Positions 6,331 through 13,423 of a DNA stretch of 14,882 bases are shown piece by piece. The stretch comes from Clostridia bacterium (GTDB lineage: Bacteria; Bacillota_A; Clostridia; Oscillospirales; CAG-272): positions 1 to 14,882 of the forward strand of contig JAFTDQ010000082.1 of NCBI GenBank assembly GCA_017454075.1, read 5' to 3'. The position numbers and the translations under genes were made by a program. The notes below the pieces were generated by a model that saw only the letters and a program-made list of their open reading frames with translations, ran no database searches and was not told the DNA's origin. Numbering within the stretch: position 1 is the stretch's first letter; each line of letters opens with the position of its first letter.

Positions 6331-7038
6331 TCAATAATCGAACTCGTTATTGAATTTCAGGGGAAGGCGGTCGGCATAGAGATGCGACGTGTCGGAGAGC
6401 GCAATACACATAGGGGCGCAGTATCCGTCCGAGCAGTTTTCAAAGCGGATCACCGTGACCGATGAGTGATTGAGATCAAAGGTCGACCAGAAAAGGAGCG
6501 GCGGGATCCCGAGCATATGCGACAGCCAGGTCGTTCCGAATCCCTGGTGGCAGAACGCCGCGACTTTCATATCGTTCGGCTTTGTCACGTGATAGCGGAG
6601 CCCTTCCCTCTCATATCCGAGCTTTGCGAGAAAAGCGTCTGATTCGCGTGATATTCTTTCGTAGCCCTCTTTGCAGTGCGACTGATTGAAAGGCCAGACC
6701 GTATACCATTTGTCGCCGAGCGCGAGATTCTCTTCTGTTTTATAGGTGTCGGTCTTGTACTGGAACGGCCACATGAAAGCGCCAGGCGACACCTCAAATG
6801 CCATCTGCTCCCACGCAGCGTCTTCGCTCATCCAGTCCTCTATGTTCATTTCGAGGCCGAGCAGCTCGCACGTCGGCTGAGCAGTCATTTTTGCCCTGCC
6901 GAGCGGCGACGAATACACGACGTCCAGTCCCGTCACGGCAAAACGGCGCGCCAGAGCCTCCGACTGTCTCACGCCCTTCGGCGTCAGCGCGTCGGGCCAG
7001 TACGTCGGGTCTCCGTGTCTGATTACGTATAAAAGCAT
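6331..7038 (-). CDS. Histidine phosphatase superfamily protein (phosphoglycerate-mutase-like)
   Basis: This 235-residue cytosolic protein belongs to the branch-1 histidine phosphatase clan, which forms a phosphohistidine intermediate. The N-terminal signature VIRHGD puts the nucleophile at His8 with Arg7. SSPLGRAKMTA (43-53) provides the second pocket arginine, Arg48. MSEDAAW near 70-76 offers the proton-donor acid Glu72, and AFCHQGFG contains the second catalytic histidine, His164. An aromatic-rich insertion (about 75-120) separates the core motifs and probably shapes the substrate pocket. The start at 7038 has AGGAGG 5 nt upstream. The gene follows the metallophosphoesterase gene by 18 bp, so the two are co-transcribed. 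The family includes phosphoglycerate mutases, sugar-phosphate phosphatases and cobalamin-pathway phosphatases; I cannot say which substrate is used here, and a housekeeping glycolytic role is not indicated by context. Confidence 0.9.
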   Translation of the reverse strand: MLLYVIRHGDPTYWPDALTPKGVRQSEALARRFAVTGLDVVYSSPLGRAKMTAQPTCELLGLEMNIEDWMSEDAAWEQMAFEVSPGAFMWPFQYKTDTYKTEENLALGDKWYTVWPFNQSHCKEGYERISRESDAFLAKLGYEREGLRYHVTKPNDMKVAAFCHQGFGTTWLSHMLGIPPLLFWSTFDLNHSSVTVIRFENCSDGYCAPMCIALSDTSHLYADRLPLKFNNEFDY

Positions 7039-7056
7039 AAGAACCTCCTGTCGGCG

Positions 7057-7863
7057 TCAGCCGTTAATCGTTACTCTCCAGCCCCGTCCCGGAGCGGAAG
7101 TTATCTGTTTTCTTCCGGGGGGGTACTCCGTCTCGCTGACGAAATGAACGTGTCCTGAAAGAATTCCGTATACCGGAGAATTCCCGGACGTCAGAAGTTC
7201 GTAAAACTCTCTCGTAAGCGCCGAGGGCTTTTCATGTCCGAAGAGATAGTAGTTGAAGTCCTCGTTTTTCCTTTTCACCTCTTCTTCAAAAGACGGGATC
7301 GGAAGCGGCACGTGAATGAGGACAAGCGCAGGAACGCACCGAGAGAGCTCCTTTTTGAGCATTTCAAGCTGCTCCGGCGAAACAGTCCGATCGGAGTCGT
7401 CGATCCCGATAATGAGAAGATCGCCGTAATCCTTAACGAAGAACTCAGGGTGTTTTCCTACGAGACGCGCGGTCTCCGCCCGTTTTTTCAGATCGTCGTC
7501 AAGCCATGCCGGATCGTGAGCCTCCGGTTCGTGATTGCCGTAAACGTATAAGTATTCCACGGGAAAATCACTGAGTTTTTCGACCAGATATTTTACGTTG
7601 CTGACCGAGCAGGCGTCCTGAAGATCTCCGGCGATCGTCACGGCGTCCGGCTTTTCCGATACTGCCAGCGAAAGAAAGTCCTCGAAGTTCTCGTTTGATG
7701 ATTTATCTTCCGTTCCCCACGCGCTTGAATAATACTTTGCGTACTTCACGTATTCGGGGTCGTCGCCCGGATAATAATATGCGATGTGCGGGTCGCTCAG
7801 ATGTAAAAACCGTCTCGGCTTAACACAGGGAATGACTATATTGATATCTTTCAGATGAATCAT
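7057..7863 (-). CDS. Calcineurin-like metallophosphoesterase
   Basis: This 268-residue soluble protein carries all five metallophosphoesterase metal motifs in order: LSDPH (Asp24, His26), AGDLQD (Asp80), YGNHE (Asn110, His111), LIHVP (His184) and SGHVH (His238, His240). Such enzymes use two metal ions to cleave phosphomonoesters or diesters. The open frame extends to 8022, but the real start is ATG at 7863. That codon has AGGAGG 9 nt upstream and lies just downstream of a perfect promoter, so the longer version would reach through the promoter itself. A Tyr-rich insertion (29-45) after the first motif is lineage-specific as far as I can tell. It is the first gene of a pair with the histidine phosphatase 18 bp downstream, suggesting related phosphate-ester substrates. 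The exact substrate is unknown. Confidence 0.92.
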   Translation of the reverse strand: MIHLKDINIVIPCVKPRRFLHLSDPHIAYYYPGDDPEYVKYAKYYSSAWGTEDKSSNENFEDFLSLAVSEKPDAVTIAGDLQDACSVSNVKYLVEKLSDFPVEYLYVYGNHEPEAHDPAWLDDDLKKRAETARLVGKHPEFFVKDYGDLLIIGIDDSDRTVSPEQLEMLKKELSRCVPALVLIHVPLPIPSFEEEVKRKNEDFNYYLFGHEKPSALTREFYELLTSGNSPVYGILSGHVHFVSETEYPPGRKQITSAPGRGWRVTING

Positions 7864-7884
7864 TATTCGCGTCCTCCTGTCGTT

Positions 7885-7913
7885 ATTATATCCGACTTTA
7901 CATTTTTTGTCAA
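7885..7913 (-). promoter_or_regulatory. Perfect consensus promoter of the phosphoesterase-phosphatase operon
   Basis: On the minus strand, TTGACA (7913-7908), a 17-bp spacer and TATAAT (7890-7885) match the sigma-A consensus at every base. The predicted start lies near 7878, within or next to the AGGAGG site at 7873-7878, so the leader is very short (about 15 nt). Confidence 0.92.
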
Positions 7914-7924
7914 GGCGCTTAGTA

Positions 7925-7953
7925 TTGACTTTTTCCGTCAGTAAAAGTATAAT
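7925..7953 (+). promoter_or_regulatory. Promoter of the GH36-asnB-ATP-grasp operon
   Basis: TTGACT (7925-7930), a 17-bp spacer and TATAAT (7948-7953) are present. It is divergent from the promoter at 7885-7913, with 11 bp between the -35 boxes. The predicted start near 7960 rules out the in-frame ATG at 7954. Confidence 0.9.
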
Positions 7954-7986
7954 ATGGAACGTAAAGAAAGACCGCGTGAGGTTGGA

Positions 7987-10167
7987 ATGAGAAAATCTGA
8001 GATCGATTTTACGGACGTACACTACATCCCCGGCGACGAGCCGGTATTCTGTTTCAGAACAGGCCTGACGGTTTACGAGGAATGCTTTTCACACGGTATG
8101 CTGACCGTGTCAGGCTGGAATACCGCAGGATATCCACTTAACGTGCTCGGCCTGTGCCCCACCCGTATGTCTCATACCGTGATGGCCGATCCCGAGGCAT
8201 TTTTGCTGGACATAAACGGCTGCTCATGCACGCGCGAATTGGAGTTCGTCAGATTTGACGTCTCGGACTCCGATGAAAAAAAACACGCAGTGCTTTGTCT
8301 GGAAAACAGAAGGTACGGGATTACAGTAAAAGTAAACACAATACTCGACGGCACGGCTTTTTTTGAAAGGTATATCGAAATCACGAATGAAACGGACAAA
8401 CCCGTATCGGTCAGCAAGCTTGCTCCGATGAGCGGTGCCGTCGAAACGCTCGATCTCTGGAGATACAGCGTCAAGCCCGAGATCGACGGCATATATGACC
8501 TCGGGTATTTCGACTGCGAATTTCACGGATTTGAGGGGGATTTTCTCTGGCATCCGCTTCGTACCGACGTAACATCGTTCTGCGGCCGTTATACGCGACA
8601 CAGATACAGGGCTCCGATGTTCATGCTCAGAAACAACCTGAGCGGCAATGTGCTGGCGGCTCAGCTCGCATATTCCGGAGGATATCGCTTCAATTTCGAT
8701 TACAGGGCTCATTATATGGACGGCATGACGTACCTTGGTTTCTCGGCCGAAATCGATTCGTTCAGGCCCCTTTACGTTCTCCGTCCGGGCGAAACCCTTA
8801 CGTCGCCGTCATTGCATATCGGGATGATCCACGGCGACGCCGACGCCGCGATAAACGCAATGCACGCGCATACGAGGAAATCCGTACTCTGCCTGCCTGA
8901 GGCAAACCGTGAAGGATGTGTCATCTGTTCCGGGATAGGACCCGAGAACGAACTCAGTGTTGAAAATATCAAGGGAGCAATCGATCAGATGGCGGAGGCG
9001 GGAGCAGAGGCTTTTTTCATCGACGCCGGCTGGTACGTTTCGCCGTCCGACGGATCTGTGCTTGAGCTCTGGTGGCAGAAGGCCGGAGACTGGAACTACT
9101 CAACCGAGAGATACCAAAACGGACTTGCGGAAATCTCGGAGTATGCAAAATCAAAGGGACTGAAATTCGGGCTGTGGATGGAACCCGAGCGAATCGGCGC
9201 CGGCACCGCCCTCTATGAAAAGCACCGCGACTGGTTCACCGTTCACTACGACGGAGAACAATCCGACGGATATCTTGATCTGACGAAAAAAGAGGTCGTC
9301 AACTGGTGCGAGTCCGAAATATCGAGGGTCATTACCGACTATCACCTCGATCTCTTCAGACTTGATTACAATGTTGACACAAGTGAGTATTTCCACGTCA
9401 ACTGCGACACCGGAATAAGGGAATGTATGGCGATCAGACAGGTGGAGGGTTTTTACAGGCTCTACGGCCGTCTGAAAAAACGTTTTCCCGACGTCGTTTT
9501 CGAAAACTGCGCCGGAGGTGGCGGAAGGTGCGATCTCGGCATGCTGAGATTTTTTGACCACACATGGGTATCAGACAACCAGATCCCGCCGCGTTCCCTC
9601 CTGATAACAAACGGCATGACGATGCTGCTGCCTCCCGAAAGAGTAGACAGGCTCGTTGCCGGCATGAACTGCCATACGGCGGGCTCTCTGGACTTTCACA
9701 TGAGGAACGCGATGCTTTCTCACATGTCGCTCAACTGTTTTGCTCAGAGCGATTTCAGAATGAACAGCGACGTTTTCGCTTTCGTAAAGCACTCCACCGA
9801 CCTGTATAAAAGCTTCATACGCCCGATGCTGAGTGACTGCCTTATTTATCATCACAATTTCGATTCAAACGAAATACTTAAAAACGGCGTGTGCGCGATA
9901 GAAGAATCGCTTCCCGGCGGCGAACGCGGGGTCATCTGCGTGTTCAGCATGCCGCGCAGAGCGGACGGGCCGATAATCATCCGGCCGAAGGGCGCGTCGG
10001 CCGGGAAAAAATATCTGGTCACATTCGACAATTCGCGTCAAACCGTCGAACTTACGGGATATCAAATGATGTGTGAAGGAATAACCGTCTCGATAACCTC
10101 GGGACTTTCCAGTGAGCTGATAACCTACAGGTTGTCGGAAGACACCGATCGCTCGCCGGGAAAGTGA
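7987..10167 (+). CDS. Glycoside hydrolase family 36 enzyme, probable alpha-galactosidase
   Basis: This 726-residue protein has no signal peptide, so it is intracellular. It most likely removes terminal alpha-galactose (or alpha-N-acetylgalactosamine) from imported sugars by a retaining mechanism. An N-terminal beta-supersandwich domain (about 1-320) precedes the barrel. FIDAGWY has Asp346, and the block GDWNYSTERY through LWMEPE (Glu399) matches GH36. Asp460 in FRLDYN is the expected nucleophile and Asp530 in WVSDNQ the acid/base, 70 residues apart as in the Geobacillus enzyme (478 and 548, from memory). ENCAGGGGRCD (from 506) is the family glycine-rich motif. The nucleophile strand reads RLDYN instead of the common KWDMN, so the subfamily and sugar preference are open. 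ATG 7987 has GAGG 5 nt upstream; the ATG at 7954 abuts the -10 box and cannot be used. AsnB follows 31 bp downstream with no terminator. Confidence 0.92.
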   Translation: MRKSEIDFTDVHYIPGDEPVFCFRTGLTVYEECFSHGMLTVSGWNTAGYPLNVLGLCPTRMSHTVMADPEAFLLDINGCSCTRELEFVRFDVSDSDEKKHAVLCLENRRYGITVKVNTILDGTAFFERYIEITNETDKPVSVSKLAPMSGAVETLDLWRYSVKPEIDGIYDLGYFDCEFHGFEGDFLWHPLRTDVTSFCGRYTRHRYRAPMFMLRNNLSGNVLAAQLAYSGGYRFNFDYRAHYMDGMTYLGFSAEIDSFRPLYVLRPGETLTSPSLHIGMIHGDADAAINAMHAHTRKSVLCLPEANREGCVICSGIGPENELSVENIKGAIDQMAEAGAEAFFIDAGWYVSPSDGSVLELWWQKAGDWNYSTERYQNGLAEISEYAKSKGLKFGLWMEPERIGAGTALYEKHRDWFTVHYDGEQSDGYLDLTKKEVVNWCESEISRVITDYHLDLFRLDYNVDTSEYFHVNCDTGIRECMAIRQVEGFYRLYGRLKKRFPDVVFENCAGGGGRCDLGMLRFFDHTWVSDNQIPPRSLLITNGMTMLLPPERVDRLVAGMNCHTAGSLDFHMRNAMLSHMSLNCFAQSDFRMNSDVFAFVKHSTDLYKSFIRPMLSDCLIYHHNFDSNEILKNGVCAIEESLPGGERGVICVFSMPRRADGPIIIRPKGASAGKKYLVTFDNSRQTVELTGYQMMCEGITVSITSGLSSELITYRLSEDTDRSPGK

Positions 10168-10173
10168 TATAAT
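10165..10173 (+). promoter_or_regulatory. Possible internal extended -10 promoter before asnB
   Basis: TGATATAAT overlaps the stop codon of the GH36 gene, with the TATAAT at 10168-10173. There is no recognisable -35 at 16-18 bp. It could give asnB some expression independent of the operon promoter. Confidence 0.35.
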
Positions 10174-10198
10174 CTTTTAATCAATTCGGAGAACCTAT

Positions 10199-12031
10199 AT
10201 GTGCGGATTTGTCGGCTTTTGCGGCGGCGACGGTTTTGACCGTGCCGACATCCTCGATAAAATGAAAGAAACGATAGTCCATCGCGGCCCGGACAGCGAC
10301 GGGTCTTTTGACGACGGGCTGTGCGCGCTGGGTTTCAGGCGGCTGTCCATTATCGACCTCGAAGGCGGAGATCAGCCGATCGTCTCTGATGACGGAAGAT
10401 ACGTTATAGTTTTCAACGGCGAAATATATAACTATCTCGAACTTCGCGAAGCGCTCTCCCGGGAAGGAATCGGGTTCCGGACAAAATCCGATACGGAGAC
10501 GATACTCCGGGTTTACGAAAAATACGGTACAAAAACCGCCTCGATGCTCCGCGGAATGTTCGCGTTCGTCATTTACGACTCCAGGATCGGTTCCCTCTAC
10601 GGAGCCCGGGACTATTTCGGTATAAAACCGTTTTATTACTGCGATACCGGAAACGGATTCATTTTCGGCTCGGAGATAAAGTCGTTTCTTCCCTACCCGT
10701 CGTTCAGAAAAGAAATAAACCCGGACGCGCTCAAACTGTATCTCACTTTTCAGTACTCTCCGCTTCCGGAAACAATATTCAAAAACGTATTCAAGCTTTC
10801 TCCCGGAACCCAGTTCACGTTCGACGTCAAAAGCGGACTTCACACCGAAATCTTTTTCGAGGCGACCTACGATCCGGTGCGCCGTCCGGACAATAAAACG
10901 GCGGAGCTCATCGACGACGCCGTGGTTTCTTCGGTAAAATATCACGAGATCGCGGACGTGGAAGTCGGCGCGTTTCTTTCGGGCGGTGTCGATTCAAGCT
11001 ACATCGTATCCGCCTCCCGTCCCGACAAAACGTATTCCGTCGGATTTGCCCTCGACGGTTTTGACGAATGTTCCCTCGCCGCCGAGCTCTGCGATCGGCT
11101 CGGGATTAAAAACGAAACCAAACGGATTACGGCGGATGAATTTTTCGACGCTCTCCCGTCCGTCCAGTATCATTCCGACGAGCCGCACGCAAACCTTTCG
11201 GCGGTGCCTCTTTATTTTCTCGCGGAACGCGCATCGCGCGACCTGAAGGTCGTTCTTTCCGGCGAAGGAGCCGACGAGCTCTTCGGCGGCTACGCCGAAT
11301 ACGTCGAAAGCGGCTGGCTCAGGGCGTACAAAAAGCTTCCGCTTTCATTCAGAAAAAAGATATCCCGTTCAGCCGGGAAAATCAAAAACAAACACCTCAG
11401 GCGCTTTTTCGAACAAGGCGGGAAAACCCTCGAGGAATCGTATATCGGACAGGCGTTTATAATGGACGACGACGCGGCGAACGGGATACTCTCGGAAAAA
11501 TACCGCTCCTCCGTATCTTTTATGGACGTTACCGAGCCGATCTACCGTTCCGCCGGGAATTGCTCGGATCTGACAAGGAAGCTTTATCTCGACATGCGGC
11601 TCTGGCTGCCGTACGATATACTCCTTAAAGCCGATAAAATGACGATGGCTCACTCGCTCGAGCTCCGCGTCCCGTATCTTGACAAGGAGGTGTTCTCCCT
11701 TGCAAGAACGCTTACCGACGGGCAGAAAACACGCGGTAAGATAACAAAACGGGTATTCAGAGAGGCCGCCGACCGAAAAATCCCGAGGGATTGGGCGGAA
11801 CGGAAAAAAGCCGGATTTCTCGTACCCTTCAGAGTCTGGCTCAGGGATGAAAAATACGCCTCGCGCGTTCGCGAGGTCTTTGAAAAAGACTACGCCGGCG
11901 AGTTTTTCGACACGGAAAAGCTAATGAAGATGCTCGACGAGCATCTGAGCGGAAAGAAAAACAACGCCAGGGCGGTTTACACGGTCTACTCATTCCTTCT
12001 CTGGTATGAGCAGTTCTTCGTTTTGAGATAA
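10199..12031 (+). CDS. asnB: Glutamine-hydrolysing asparagine synthetase (AsnB/AsnH type)
   Basis: This 610-residue cytosolic enzyme moves the amide nitrogen of glutamine to an aspartyl carboxylate using ATP. The N-terminal class II glutaminase starts MCGFVGF with nucleophile Cys2, followed by HRGPDSDG, RLSIIDLEGGDQP and FNGEIYNY. The synthetase domain has the pyrophosphate loop SGGVDSS at 261-267, LSGEGADELFGGY and LELRVPYLD. The length fits the longer Bacillota type (B. subtilis AsnO, L. lactis AsnH) rather than the roughly 550-residue E. coli AsnB. The ribosome site GGAG lies 7 nt upstream. The D-aspartate-ligase-like gene begins 7 nt after its stop. In L. lactis an AsnH of this type amidates D-Asp in the peptidoglycan bridge, so the free-Asn and wall-amidation roles are both possible here. 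The fold and reaction type are certain; the acceptor is inferred. Confidence 0.93.
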   Translation: MCGFVGFCGGDGFDRADILDKMKETIVHRGPDSDGSFDDGLCALGFRRLSIIDLEGGDQPIVSDDGRYVIVFNGEIYNYLELREALSREGIGFRTKSDTETILRVYEKYGTKTASMLRGMFAFVIYDSRIGSLYGARDYFGIKPFYYCDTGNGFIFGSEIKSFLPYPSFRKEINPDALKLYLTFQYSPLPETIFKNVFKLSPGTQFTFDVKSGLHTEIFFEATYDPVRRPDNKTAELIDDAVVSSVKYHEIADVEVGAFLSGGVDSSYIVSASRPDKTYSVGFALDGFDECSLAAELCDRLGIKNETKRITADEFFDALPSVQYHSDEPHANLSAVPLYFLAERASRDLKVVLSGEGADELFGGYAEYVESGWLRAYKKLPLSFRKKISRSAGKIKNKHLRRFFEQGGKTLEESYIGQAFIMDDDAANGILSEKYRSSVSFMDVTEPIYRSAGNCSDLTRKLYLDMRLWLPYDILLKADKMTMAHSLELRVPYLDKEVFSLARTLTDGQKTRGKITKRVFREAADRKIPRDWAERKKAGFLVPFRVWLRDEKYASRVREVFEKDYAGEFFDTEKLMKMLDEHLSGKKNNARAVYTVYSFLLWYEQFFVLR

Positions 12032-12038
12032 AAGTCAG

Positions 12039-13289
12039 ATGAAATATAACGGTTTATATGACTCCGTCCTGCCGGTCATTCTCGGCAGCGACGAAAACGC
12101 GTACGGGTGTGCAAGACAGTTCAGAGAGTTCTGCCGGCAAAAGCCGCTTCTCCTCTGCTCGCTCAGATATTATCCGACAAGGGACAGCAGAATCCTTGCT
12201 CTTGAAAAAATACCCGACTTCGACTCGGAAGATGTCTTTCCCGTCGCGCTTGCAGGAATTCTGAAAAAAAAGAAATCCGAAGGGTTCATCCCCGTTGTCG
12301 TTCCGTGCTCCGACGGATACGCGCGGCTCCTGTCAAAATACGCTTCCGTGTTTAACGGTCTTGCGGCAAACCGCTTCACCTCGTATTCTCATTTCAGCAC
12401 ATTTGAGACAAAGGACAGGTTTTACGCTCTTTGCGACGAAAAGGGGCTTGACTACCCTAAAACATCCGTCGTATCTCCGGATGAAACGGGAAAATATCCC
12501 GAAGCTCCTCCGCTGACACCGCCGCTTGTCGTCAAGCCCGAAAACAGCAACGGATACGAATACTGTCACGCTGATTTTGCAGGAAAGAAAAAAGTTTTTT
12601 TCATAAATACCGATAAAGAATACCGGGATCTTATATCCGTCATGTCCGGTTCCGGGTATGGCGGCAAGCTTATAGTACAGGAATTCATACCCGGAGGAGA
12701 CGACGCAATGCGGGTGCTCAACTGCTACTCCGGTTCAGACGGCAAGGTGCGTTTCATGTCGCTCGGGCAGCCCGTGCTCGAAGAATACTCACCCGCCACG
12801 ATCGGAAACTACGCGACCATCATAAGCAGATATGACCCCGTGATATGCGGCAGAATCAGAGATTTTCTTGACGGTTTAGGATACGTCGGTTTTTCGAACT
12901 TTGACATGAAATACGACGCCGTACGGAAGAAATATATGCTCTTTGAGATCAATCCGAGACCCGGAAGATCGTCGTATTACGTCAAAGCGGCCGGTCATAA
13001 CCTCATGAAGGAGCTCTGCGACGACGTTATCGCACACGAGGAACGTTCCGAACCTGTCATTTCCCGAAACGAAACGATATGGACTGAGATACCCGTCGGC
13101 GTTGCGATAAAATACATCGGGAACGAGAACCTTCGCGCCGAAATAAAACGGATACGCAGAAAGCGCGGCGCCGTCTCGACAGTGTTCAACGGCAAAGACC
13201 CCGGTCTTAAAAGGAACTTCAGAGTTCTGAGACACTGCGCGGCGCTTTCAAGGTCTTACAAAAAATACTGGTTTGATAAAAACGCCTGA
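12039..13289 (+). CDS. ATP-grasp carboxylate-amine ligase, D-aspartate ligase-like (Asl type)
   Basis: This 416-residue soluble protein closely resembles, from memory, the Enterococcus faecium D-aspartate ligase. That enzyme joins the beta-carboxyl of D-Asp to the stem-peptide lysine of UDP-MurNAc-pentapeptide. Shared blocks are LPVILGSDENAYGCARQF (11-28), PCSDGYA (89-95), LVVKPENSN with ATP-binding Lys166, VQEFIPGGDDAMRVLNCY (Arg225), and GFSNFDMKYD followed by LFEINPRPGRSS, where Glu303 and Asn305 are the metal ligands of the ATP-grasp fold. The N-terminal region is a pre-ATP-grasp Rossmann-like domain, and the C-terminal 90 residues are basic. The gene sits 7 nt after asnB with no strong ribosome site, indicating coupling. 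It ends before the terminator at 13316. No aspartate racemase gene is in the window. If the organism has meso-DAP walls, another amine acceptor must be considered. Confidence 0.83.
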   Translation: MKYNGLYDSVLPVILGSDENAYGCARQFREFCRQKPLLLCSLRYYPTRDSRILALEKIPDFDSEDVFPVALAGILKKKKSEGFIPVVVPCSDGYARLLSKYASVFNGLAANRFTSYSHFSTFETKDRFYALCDEKGLDYPKTSVVSPDETGKYPEAPPLTPPLVVKPENSNGYEYCHADFAGKKKVFFINTDKEYRDLISVMSGSGYGGKLIVQEFIPGGDDAMRVLNCYSGSDGKVRFMSLGQPVLEEYSPATIGNYATIISRYDPVICGRIRDFLDGLGYVGFSNFDMKYDAVRKKYMLFEINPRPGRSSYYVKAAGHNLMKELCDDVIAHEERSEPVISRNETIWTEIPVGVAIKYIGNENLRAEIKRIRRKRGAVSTVFNGKDPGLKRNFRVLRHCAALSRSYKKYWFDKNA

Positions 13290-13305
13290 AAATGAGATCG
13301 GGATA

Positions 13306-13334
13306 TTGACATAACAAACCGCCGGTGATATAAT
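13306..13334 (+). promoter_or_regulatory. Promoter of the aspartate aminotransferase gene
   Basis: TTGACA (13306-13311), a 17-bp spacer and TATAAT (13329-13334) with an extended TGA are present; both boxes are perfect consensus. The predicted start near 13341 gives a leader of about 83 nt. The spacer and -10 lie in the first arm and loop of the terminator of the upstream operon. Confidence 0.9.
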
Positions 13335-13353
13335 AATCGCCGGCGGTTTTTTT
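13316..13353 (+). terminator. Intrinsic terminator of the GH36-asnB-ATP-grasp operon, interlaced with the next promoter
   Basis: AAACCGCCGG (13316-13325) pairs perfectly with CCGGCGGTTT (13340-13349), and seven T residues run to 13353. The 14-nt loop contains the TATAAT of the aspartate aminotransferase promoter. Transcripts from that promoter begin inside the second arm and lack the first, so they should not be stopped. Confidence 0.85.
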
Positions 13354-13423
13354 ATGACGTTTATTGAATAATTGTTTTTCAGATCTTTCATTTCCCTGCC
13401 GCCGGGGATGATCGGGGGACGTG

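Noticed and set aside
7954..7986. ATG at 7954 as start of the GH36 gene
   Set aside because: It directly abuts the -10 box, upstream of the expected transcript start; ATG 7987 has a ribosome site.
7864..8022. N-terminal extension of the metallophosphoesterase to 8022
   Set aside because: It would run through the perfect promoter of the gene and the divergent promoter; ATG 7863 has AGGAGG and fits the family start.
13354..13371. Five-codon frame (MTFIE) in the aminotransferase leader as a leader peptide
   Set aside because: No ribosome site and no run of regulatory codons.
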